Shown: in pieces, positions 6,526 through 13,234 of the stretch
Numbering within the stretch: the stretch's first letter is position 1
How the letters are laid out: every line of letters begins with the position of its first letter
Assembly (NCBI RefSeq): GCF_036181745.1
Contig: NZ_CP108080.1
Span: 5,335,501-5,399,500, forward strand
Origin: Streptomyces sp. NBC_00259
GTDB taxonomy: Bacteria; Actinomycetota; Actinomycetes; Streptomycetales; Streptomycetaceae
Reading direction: 5' to 3'
DNA: 64,000 nucleotides
Translations under genes and position numbers: made by a program
The notes under the pieces: generated by a model
Seen by the model: only the letters and a program-made list of their open reading frames with translations
What the model was told of the DNA's origin: nothing
Database searches by the model: none

Positions 6526-9102
6526 TCACCGGCGCCGCAGCGCGACTCGCCCCTCGGGGCGGCTCGTCAGCGCTGCTGGTTGATAGGGGACCTTGCGCGA
6601 CTCCGTGGCCGGGTTTCCGCCCCACCGAGCGTGATCGGGCATTTCCTCGCCTTTCATCAGGAAGGAGTCGGCGGCGAGCTGCGCGTGGTCGCCGACCGTC
6701 ACGCCGTAGTGAATGTGGGCGTTGACGCCGAGCGTCGCGCCGGCACCGATCGTGCTGAGGTCGGACTTGAAGGTGCCGTCCTCCTGCGAGTGGCACTGGA
6801 TCTTGCTTGCCGCGTTCAGCGTGCAGTCGTCCCCGATGGTGGTGAGCGTCCGCTCGGTGATCGAAGCGCCGTCGTCGAAGAGCCGCTTGCCGACGCGGAC
6901 GCCCAGCATCCGCCAGAGCAGGCTCTTGTAGGGCGTGCCGTTGAAGAGGTTGAGGTACTCCTCCGGCACCTTCCAGAGACGTTCGTGCCACCAGAAGTAC
7001 GGGTCGTAGATGGAGCACAACTGCGGCTGCAGCGACCGGAACTTCGTGATCCAGCGCTCCATCATGGTGAAGTAGACGGCCGAGAACGCCAGCGTGGCCG
7101 CCAGGTACACGGCGATCATCAGCTGCCCGAAGACGCCGTACATGTCGAGGGTCGCGAGGCCGAAGAGCGTCAGCGCGAAGACGTGCAGCCAGCGCACGAA
7201 GAGGCAGAAGACCATGGTGCGGAGGTTGTAGCGGTTCTTCGCGGAGAGGCTGCGGCGCAGTTGGTCACCGGTCCTGAGGTGGTCGAACCGGGTGTCGCGC
7301 AGCACCGTGCGGGGGATCTCGAAGGCCGGCGATCCCAGCAGGCCGACCCCTTCGCGGACTTCGCCGTCCAGGGGCACCATCACCTTGGTCGCGAGCAGGC
7401 AGTTCTCGCCCGTCCGGCCACCGGTGGGATAGGCGACGTTGTTCCCGAGGAAGTTGTGCGCCCCGATCGAGGCCCGGGACACGCGGAAGGACGTGCCCGA
7501 GAAGTCGGCGTTGATGACGGAGAGCCCGTCGGCGACCATCGTTCCGCTGCCGACCGTGCTGAGGTAGGGGGTCTCGTGCTGCACCCGGGTGCCGAAGTTC
7601 GACCCGGTCTGCTCGACCTCGGACAAGTCGTAGCCCAGGCGGCGCAGATAGTGCACGATCGCCGAGCTGTCACCGAAGAGCCAGGCGAAGAACTTGATGT
7701 TCGTCATGCGGGCGATCAGCCGGTGCAGCGAGTAGTGCAGGCCGTACAGCGGATAGACCTTGTCCGGCTTGATCGCCAGACTCAGCAGGCGCGGCACGGT
7801 GAACAGCAGGACCATGCCCAGGATGACGAAGCCGAAGAAGAGCGCGCTGGAAAGGATCAGCGCGTCCAGGTAGAGCCCGAGTGTCCTGACCCCGGTCGCC
7901 CCGGGGCCCAGCAGTTCACCGACCGCCGGGACCTCGGTCACCAGCATGTACGCGCCCCCGACGGTCAGCGGCACGTACAGCAGGAACAGTTGGAGCACGG
8001 TGGCGAGTCCGAAGCCGAACCGGCGTGGTGTGCCGCAACGCGCCGGTGCGACCCTTACGTAGTCCACGTCCGTGCGCTCTGCCGGGGACCCGTGCCAGTG
8101 CTCTCCGTCCGGGACGGCCTCGCCGCTCTGCAACGCCGACGTGTGGCCCAGCTGCGTCCGGTCGCCCATCGACGTGTCGATGTCGAGGACGGTCTTCTCC
8201 CCGACGCACGCCTCCTTGCCGAAGGTGACGCGGCCCGTCTGGATTCGTCCGGCATGGGCCCGGTAGCAAGTGAAGTACGACTCCTTGCGAATGACCGTAC
8301 CGGCGCCGATCGTCAGCAGGTCGGTGCAGACCGGAATGATGCGGGAGAGAATGGTGACGCCTTTTCCGATGTGCGCGCCGAGGGCCCGCAGGTACAGCAC
8401 GTACAAAGGATTTCCGACGAAGAATCTCATCGGGTTCGCGTTGACCAGTACCTTGACGATCCAGAAGCGAAAGTAAGTAAGACTCCAGATGGGGAACTCA
8501 CGCGGCCGCCAGCGGCCTATGAGAATCCATTTGGCCACGACGGGAAAGACGCAGAGACCGATGAGGCCGGCGCCGCCGAATATCAGTGACCGGACATAGA
8601 CGTCCACCAGGCCGGAGCCTTCTGAAACCCATTCATAGCCGCGGGCGGTCACGATGCCGACGGCGAAGCAGTAAGCAAGAAAGAACAGCGTCTGCAGCAT
8701 TCCGCAGAGGATGTACTGCCCGGTGCGCGCGGGTGTCGACGCCTCGGCCGGAACCGCGACCGACGACTCGGCAGGTTCGGGCGCCTCGACCACGAGTGCC
8801 GTCACCAGGCCCCGGATCGTCGGGTGCTGGTAGATGTCCTTCATCGACACCGACGGCAGGTCGTCCCGCTTCCTGATTCGTGCACAAAAGTGCGCCATGG
8901 CCAGGGAGTTCGCGCCGAGGTCGTCGAAGAAGTGACTGTCGACCGACACCTGTTCCGCGTCCACGAGGCCGGCCAGCACCTCGGTGAACGCCTTCTCGGT
9001 GCGGGCCGCCCCGTTCCCTGTCGGCGAGCCGTTGAGTCCGTGCTCGCTGAGCGCGGACTTATCCGGATCGGGCGTCAGGACCTCGACAGACTTTTCCACC
9101 AT
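6526..9102 (-). CDS. Pls/PosA-like membrane peptide synthetase with carrier domain, lacking an A domain
   Basis: An 858-residue protein. Residues 35-105 form an acyl/peptidyl carrier domain (DDLGANSLAM, Ser66). Then come three pairs of hydrophobic helices (about 130-192, 362-436 and 625-680), each followed by a soluble hexapeptide-repeat, left-handed-beta-helix-like domain (about 235-345, 500-600, 735-835). This is the layout of the C-terminal two thirds of epsilon-poly-L-lysine synthetase Pls, where the three tandem domains catalyse iterative isopeptide bond formation; here the N-terminal adenylation domain is missing. The ATG at 9102 is preceded by AAGGAG at good spacing; the frame stays open upstream but without family similarity. 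It is first in the operon, 18 bp before the NRPS that could supply the activated monomer in trans. Probably located in the cytoplasmic membrane. Confidence 0.88.
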   Translation of the reverse strand: MVEKSVEVLTPDPDKSALSEHGLNGSPTGNGAARTEKAFTEVLAGLVDAEQVSVDSHFFDDLGANSLAMAHFCARIRKRDDLPSVSMKDIYQHPTIRGLVTALVVEAPEPAESSVAVPAEASTPARTGQYILCGMLQTLFFLAYCFAVGIVTARGYEWVSEGSGLVDVYVRSLIFGGAGLIGLCVFPVVAKWILIGRWRPREFPIWSLTYFRFWIVKVLVNANPMRFFVGNPLYVLYLRALGAHIGKGVTILSRIIPVCTDLLTIGAGTVIRKESYFTCYRAHAGRIQTGRVTFGKEACVGEKTVLDIDTSMGDRTQLGHTSALQSGEAVPDGEHWHGSPAERTDVDYVRVAPARCGTPRRFGFGLATVLQLFLLYVPLTVGGAYMLVTEVPAVGELLGPGATGVRTLGLYLDALILSSALFFGFVILGMVLLFTVPRLLSLAIKPDKVYPLYGLHYSLHRLIARMTNIKFFAWLFGDSSAIVHYLRRLGYDLSEVEQTGSNFGTRVQHETPYLSTVGSGTMVADGLSVINADFSGTSFRVSRASIGAHNFLGNNVAYPTGGRTGENCLLATKVMVPLDGEVREGVGLLGSPAFEIPRTVLRDTRFDHLRTGDQLRRSLSAKNRYNLRTMVFCLFVRWLHVFALTLFGLATLDMYGVFGQLMIAVYLAATLAFSAVYFTMMERWITKFRSLQPQLCSIYDPYFWWHERLWKVPEEYLNLFNGTPYKSLLWRMLGVRVGKRLFDDGASITERTLTTIGDDCTLNAASKIQCHSQEDGTFKSDLSTIGAGATLGVNAHIHYGVTVGDHAQLAADSFLMKGEEMPDHARWGGNPATESRKVPYQPAALTSRPEGRVALRRR

Positions 9103-9779
9103 GCGAGCTCCTTGAGGAAATGCCGGTCGCCGTCGTCCCGGGCAACCGACACTCGATGTCCTCGCGTTCCGGCGGTGGCCGGAACGAGCAATCCGGAAGT
9201 CACGTGTTCGTGAACTGTTCTCCGGTCGCAAACCACGACCCCTAGTCTCTGTCGTCCACCGCCGTGTTGCCACTCGAACTCGATCCCACCGGACCTCAGT
9301 ACACCTCGACGGAGCTGCTGCTGACACGTGGCCTGCGAACCGCCGATGGCCAGCGGTCCGGCCACCGCATCAAAGTTTTGCCATCGTCGAACTGGAGCGA
9401 TCGCACCGGGCGCCGGACATCGTCGGCGGCGCCTGAGCCCTCCTGGCGGGAGGGGCCTGAATCGCACCTGAGAGGTATTCGGCACCGTGGCCCGGCCGGA
9501 TGGGAAATCACACGTTCAAATGTCCGCAAACTACGCGCCGGCGCTTGGGCCGGTCGGGTGACACGTGGCTCTGCGGGCATGCCGCCGACGACAAAGTCCC
9601 TGACCGGGGCCCATATCCGGCACCGGGGTACGACGGCGCCGTGGCATCGGGGGTATGACGGCGCCGCGGCATCCGGGGTGCGACGGTGCCGTGGCATCCG
9701 GGGAACGCCAGCGCCGCGTCTACTCCCGCTGCTCCCGGCCGTGGCCCTGCCGGGAGGCGGGCACGGCGACGAGGTCGGG
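9103..9779. other. Intergenic region upstream of the synthetase operon
   Basis: No gene of its own is supported in these 677 bases. The part nearest the operon should hold its promoter. An interrupted dyad built from AGTTCACG and CGTGACT lies around 9200-9220 and could be a regulator site, but no convincing -35/-10 pair is apparent. The distal part carries the tandem repeats listed separately. Confidence 0.6.
9620..9718. repeat. Four tandem copies of a degenerate 24-25 bp GC-rich unit
   Basis: Units run 9620-9643, 9644-9668, 9669-9693 and 9694-9718. Each begins GCAYC followed by GGGG and continues with an ACGG-GCCG-rich second half. Copies differ at several positions. There are no spacers, so this is a tandem repeat rather than a CRISPR array. 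It lies between the vapC stop and the operon promoter region. Confidence 0.8.
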
Positions 9780-10196
9780 TCAGATCTCGATGACGGTGAC
9801 GCGCCCGCCGCCGCACAGGGCGGTGATGTCCTCGGGGTCGGAGGTGAGGACGGTGGCGGGGCCGGGTGCGGCGAGGGCGGTGGCCGCGAGGATGGCGTCG
9901 ACGGCGTACTTCCGGCCGTGCAGGCCGGCGTCGGCGAGCAGGGCCGCGGCGTGGCGGGCGATGGGCTCATCGACCGGTTCGACGACGATCCGGGACAGGG
10001 TCCACTCCAGGGCCTGGCGATTGATCCGCGGGTGGACCACCTCCACGACGGCCGCAGCGCTGGTGATCACCCGCATGTCGTCGGCGCGGGCGAGAGCGAG
10101 CCATCCGGCGGCCGCGCGGTCGCGCAGCACCGCCTTGGCCAGCCCTTCGCTGTCGAGGACCAGGGTGCCGCCCGGTACGGCGGGGGACCGCGTCAC
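9780..10196 (-). CDS. vapC: PIN-domain ribonuclease toxin (VapC-like)
   Basis: A 138-residue PIN-fold protein. The acidic active-site residues appear in order: Asp in LVLDSEGLAK near residue 15, Glu in AAAVVEVVH near 52, Asp in KYAVDAILAATAL near 99, and Asp in LTSDPEDI near 119. VapC toxins cleave RNA, often tRNA or rRNA, when released from the antitoxin. The start is a GTG at 10196 that overlaps the antitoxin stop as GTGA, the usual coupling in vapBC operons. Target RNA is unknown. Confidence 0.85.
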   Translation of the reverse strand: MTRSPAVPGGTLVLDSEGLAKAVLRDRAAAGWLALARADDMRVITSAAAVVEVVHPRINRQALEWTLSRIVVEPVDEPIARHAAALLADAGLHGRKYAVDAILAATALAAPGPATVLTSDPEDITALCGGGRVTVIEI

Positions 10197-10486
10197 GAGG
10201 AGTCCGCTTCGCCGCTGTCCGCTCCGTCGCTGTCCGCTTCGCCGCTCGTCCGCTGCCGGCGGGCCTGAAGGAGCCGGTCCCGCAGGGCCTGGACCTCCTC
10301 GTCGGCGACGGGTCCGTGCTCCGCCTCGGCGACCGCGACGATCTCGTTGAGGTTGTCGCGCTCGATCTGGCGGGCGACCGCCGCGGCGACGTACGCGGAG
10401 AGGCCCGAGGGGCCACTGCGAGCGCGAGCGGCTTCCGCGATGTCCCGGGGCATCGTGATCGAGTACTTCCGGGTGGGCTCGCTCAT
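10193..10486 (-). CDS. vapB: VapB-like antitoxin with ribbon-helix-helix-type N-terminus
   Basis: A 97-residue protein from the ATG at 10486. The N-terminus (RKYSITMPRDIAEAARARSG) resembles a MetJ/CopG ribbon-helix-helix domain that would bind the operon's own promoter. The acidic, Asp/Ser-rich tail (GEADSDGADSGEADSS) probably wraps the toxin. An alternative in-frame ATG at 10507 adds seven residues. A TAGCAT hexamer ends seven bases before the 10486 start, which suggests a leaderless transcript and favours the shorter form. It is coupled to vapC by a 4-bp overlap. Confidence 0.75.
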   Translation of the reverse strand: MSEPTRKYSITMPRDIAEAARARSGPSGLSAYVAAAVARQIERDNLNEIVAVAEAEHGPVADEEVQALRDRLLQARRQRTSGEADSDGADSGEADSS

Positions 10487-10537
10487 GCCCCTTATGCTAC
10501 CGATCATGCCACCGTCGGGTCGTGGTCCCGGTGGGCG

Positions 10538-10768
10538 TCACAGCCCCAGAGAGATGGCCAGCCGGGTGAGCTCGGCCGTGTTGTTGATGTTGAGCTTGGC
10601 GCGGATACGGCGCAGATAGGCGTCGACCGTGTGCTTGGAGAGCCCCATCTGGCGAGCCGCCTGCAGATAGGTGCAGCCTGAGGCGATGAGTCGCAGCGTC
10701 TCCCGCTCACGCGGGGCCAGCGTCGGTGCGGGGGCTTCGGTCTGCGGCGCGATGAGTGTGACGCTCAT
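10538..10768 (-). CDS. Stand-alone LuxR-type helix-turn-helix protein (76 aa)
   Basis: The whole protein is essentially one LuxR/FixJ C-terminal DNA-binding domain: APRERETLRLIASG, then YLQAARQMGLSKHTVDAYLRRIRAKL, with the recognition helix near residues 44-55. There is no receiver or ligand domain. Such short regulators occur in Streptomyces and may bind DNA alone or dimerise with larger LuxR partners. The position between the toxin-antitoxin pair and an unrelated VOC/AraC pair gives no clear target. It could influence the nearby synthetase operon, but that is only proximity. Confidence 0.75.
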   Translation of the reverse strand: MSVTLIAPQTEAPAPTLAPRERETLRLIASGCTYLQAARQMGLSKHTVDAYLRRIRAKLNINNTAELTRLAISLGL

Positions 10769-11108
10769 GGGATGTCCTCCGACGTATCGGCTTGGTCGTC
10801 ACTGCTCGCGCCCTCGGAAGCAGGGGGCTTATGCCCGAATATTGCTATTTGTCCTCTTTCGAAAAGCGTGCACGGGCGACTTCATGGCGGTGTCCCCCGA
10901 CTGTCACAGGCGCGTCACAGGGCACGGTGCATCGCTGCCGGAAACGCCAGGACCCCGCTCTCGGCAGAAGTGCCGAGAGCGGGGTCTTCGGGTACGGGCA
11001 CGGCTCAGGCCATGGTCAACCGCTGCCTCACGGGCATGGCGGCGAGTGACCTCGGTGGGGCGTCGTGGTCCCGACGGGCCGGCGTCGCCCGGTTCGCGGG
11101 ACCGGGGC
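10769..11108. other. Intergenic region between luxR-like gene and VOC gene
   Basis: About 340 bases without a supported gene. It contains the promoter side of the LuxR-like gene, with an AT-richer patch around 10840-10865, and the strong terminator hairpin at 10951-10986. Nothing else is recognised. Confidence 0.6.
10951..10986 (-). terminator. Perfect 16-bp stem-loop terminator
   Basis: Arms at 10951-10966 and 10971-10986 are exact complements (GACCCCGCTCTCGGCA) around a GAAG loop. It sits 123 bases beyond the VOC gene stop and upstream of the LuxR-like gene, so it most likely ends the araC-VOC transcript and insulates the next gene. No clear U-tract, as is common in Streptomyces. Confidence 0.8.
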
Positions 11109-11534
11109 TCACTGCTTGCGGGGCTGGTTGAAGCGCAGCATGTTGCCGGAGGGGTCGCGGAAGGCACAGTCGCGCACGCCGTACGGCTGGTCGACCGGCT
11201 CCTGCAGCACCTCGCCCCCCGCCTTGCTGATGCGCTCGAAAGCGGCGTCGCAGTCGTCGGTGGTGAAGATGACGCCGCGCAGCATGCCCTTGGCCAGCAG
11301 CTCGGCCATCGCCTGCCGGTCGGCGGGTGAGGCGTTCGGGTCCGCGAGCGGCGGCTCCAGGACGATCTCCACGTCCGGCTGCGAGGGAGAGCCGACGGTC
11401 ACCCAGCGCATTCCCTCGAATGCGACGTCGTTGCGGACCTCCAGACCGAGAACGTCCCGGTAGAAGGCGAGCGCCTTGTCGTGGTCGTCGACGGCGATGA
11501 AGCACTGCGAAAGCTTGATTTCCATGCGCTTCAC
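11109..11534 (-). CDS. VOC (glyoxalase/bleomycin-resistance fold) family protein
   Basis: A 141-residue vicinal-oxygen-chelate protein with two beta-alpha-beta-beta-beta halves: KLSQCFIAVDDHDKALAFYRDVLGL at the start and RGVIFTTDDCDAAFERISKAGGEV in the second half, ending in FRDPSGNMLRFNQP. Substrate is unknown; members include dioxygenases, glyoxalases and drug-binding proteins. A GTG start at 11534 overlaps the araC stop as GTGA; an ATG at 11525 is the alternative. Coupling with the AraC regulator suggests it is that regulator's partner or effector gene. Confidence 0.85.
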   Translation of the reverse strand: MKRMEIKLSQCFIAVDDHDKALAFYRDVLGLEVRNDVAFEGMRWVTVGSPSQPDVEIVLEPPLADPNASPADRQAMAELLAKGMLRGVIFTTDDCDAAFERISKAGGEVLQEPVDQPYGVRDCAFRDPSGNMLRFNQPRKQ

Positions 11535-11956
11535 GCTAGGGGGCGCGGGGCGGGGTTTGCTTCTCCATTCCTGACCGGCCGCGTGTGGATCTTGGCGACG
11601 CAGGCGGGGATGGCGGCGCCCTCGTCATGGCTGCGGGCCCGGTATGCGCTCGGGCTCTCCCCGACCAGTTCCGTGAACCGCGAGCTGAACGACCCCAGCG
11701 ACGTACAGCCGACTTCGAAGCAGACCTCCGTCACCGACAGATCACCCCGCCGCAGCAGCGCCTTGGCCCGCTCGATCCGGCGCGTCATCAGATAGCTGTA
11801 CGGCGTCTCGCCGAAGGCGGCACGAAAGCTGCGGGAGAAATGGCCCGCCGACATGAGGGCGACCCGCGCCAGCGCCGGAACGTCGAGCGGCTTCGCGTAC
11901 TCCCGGTCCATCAGGTCACGGGCCCGGCGCAGCCGGACGAGGTCCTCCAGAATCAC
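11531..11956 (-). CDS. AraC/XylS-family transcriptional regulator
   Basis: A 141-residue protein consisting of the two-HTH AraC DNA-binding domain: RARDLMDREYAKPLDVPALARVALMSAGHF (first HTH), then FGETPYSYLMTRRIERAKALL and SVTEVCFEVGCTSLGSFSSRF (second HTH). There is no N-terminal sensor domain from the chosen GTG at 11956; the frame stays open upstream but with no recognisable domain. The ribosome site is weak. It is coupled to the downstream VOC gene and diverges from the corA-like gene across 203 bp, where shared control is possible. Confidence 0.82.
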   Translation of the reverse strand: MILEDLVRLRRARDLMDREYAKPLDVPALARVALMSAGHFSRSFRAAFGETPYSYLMTRRIERAKALLRRGDLSVTEVCFEVGCTSLGSFSSRFTELVGESPSAYRARSHDEGAAIPACVAKIHTRPVRNGEANPAPRPLA

Positions 11957-12159
11957 GCCACCACCATCCCACAGCGCCAGGAGCCACCGGCGTGGCTGCG
12001 GCGATCGATGGAGCGGGTGCTCCGGCCGGCCGGGGTCGCAGCAGTGGAGGCACGGCCGACCCGCTCGGCGCGCGGCGGTGCGAATGGGTGCCTCCGCATG
12101 CGTGGACGTCGGGGTTTGCGCAGGCTGGAGCGTGTGCCCGTGATCCAGAGCGAGGGGCG

Positions 12160-13146
12160 ATGATCGTAACGGTGGTGACGATGCCGGAGGGGACCGTCGC
12201 TCGCATACCTCTGTCGCAAGCGCGGGAGCGTCTCGCGGAATCCCCTTTCCTGATCGTGGACATCGAGCTGCCCGCGGAATCACCGTCCGGCGAGCAACCG
12301 ATCGCGTACCAGCTCGGTCTGGAGGGCGTGGGCTTCGCCTGGCTCGGCAGGCCGGGCGAATCCCCGCGGGCCGAGTTCCTCGGGGACAGCGCCGGATTCG
12401 TCGTACCCGTGATCGAGGACGGCGAGGTCGCTCATGTCCATGCCTTCGTGACCGAGCGGCACCTGGTCACGGTCCACCGAATGCCGAGCGGGCCGATGAA
12501 GAGCCTCGTGGTCCGGCTACCGCACGAACGGCCCGCCGACACCGTGGCCACGCTGTTCCTGCTGCTCGAAGAGGCGCTGGAGACCTTCCGCCGCTCCGCC
12601 ACCCAGGCGCTCCTGGAGGTGGAGGACCTCGAGGACGACATGTTCCAGCACCGGCACCCCCAGCAGGTCTACCGCCTCTCGCGCCTACGACGGCGCGCCG
12701 GCCTCCTGCACCACGCCCTGCTGCCCTTCCTGGAGGCGACGGACGAGACCTTCACCCGGAGGATGATGAGCAACAGCTTCCCCGAGTCGCGACAGAGGCT
12801 CGCCGACTCCTACCTACGCGCCGCACGGCTCGTACTCACCGGCATCGAGTCTCTCCAGGACGCCGCCCGGCGGGCCTTCCTCAGCTACTCCTCACTCGTG
12901 TCCGGCGAGCAGAACGGCGTGATCAACCGGTTGGCCATCGTGTCGACGATCTTCCTCCCGCTGACCTTCCTCACCGGGTTCTTCGGCATGAACTTCACCT
13001 ACATGACCAACGAGTTGGAAAGCCGCGCCGTCTTCTGGCTGCTCGCGGTGGGCCTCCAGGCGGTCGTCCTGCTCATCGCCCTCTACGCCCTGCACCGCAC
13101 CCGCGTCTGGCGCAAGCTCCGCGAGGAAGGCCGCGACGACCGCTGA
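12160..13146 (+). CDS. corA: CorA-family divalent cation transporter
   Basis: A 328-residue protein. The long N-terminal cytoplasmic part ends in helices rich in charged residues (EVEDLEDDMFQHR, SRLRRRAGLLHHALLPFLEATDE). Near residue 275 is the signature GFFGMNF, the GMN selectivity motif at the end of the first transmembrane helix, followed by a second helix (FWLLAVGLQAVVLLIALYAL) and a basic C-terminal tail. The family forms homopentamers that move Mg2+, and some members Ni2+ or Co2+. ATG at 12160 after GAGGGG. It stands alone, divergent from the AraC gene; no Mg riboswitch is seen. Confidence 0.9.
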   Translation: MIVTVVTMPEGTVARIPLSQARERLAESPFLIVDIELPAESPSGEQPIAYQLGLEGVGFAWLGRPGESPRAEFLGDSAGFVVPVIEDGEVAHVHAFVTERHLVTVHRMPSGPMKSLVVRLPHERPADTVATLFLLLEEALETFRRSATQALLEVEDLEDDMFQHRHPQQVYRLSRLRRRAGLLHHALLPFLEATDETFTRRMMSNSFPESRQRLADSYLRAARLVLTGIESLQDAARRAFLSYSSLVSGEQNGVINRLAIVSTIFLPLTFLTGFFGMNFTYMTNELESRAVFWLLAVGLQAVVLLIALYALHRTRVWRKLREEGRDDR

Positions 13147-13234
13147 CCCAGCCGGCCGCGGGTGCGGTGCGGTGCAGGGTGTAGCTGACGGACGATCCAC
13201 GTTTGACCGGGCGATCAGGCCGAGGCCCCTGGAA

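Noticed and set aside
3976..8589. A 4.6-kb open frame on the plus strand
   Set aside because: It is antisense to the NRPS and the Pls-like gene, has no recognisable domain, low-complexity His/Pro/Arg content, and results from G-rich codons on the coding strand.
9620..9718. Possible CRISPR array
   Set aside because: Repeats are contiguous without unique spacers and no cas genes are nearby.
11992..12159. N-terminal extension of the CorA-type protein
   Set aside because: No family match, and the ATG at 12160 follows GAGGGG directly.
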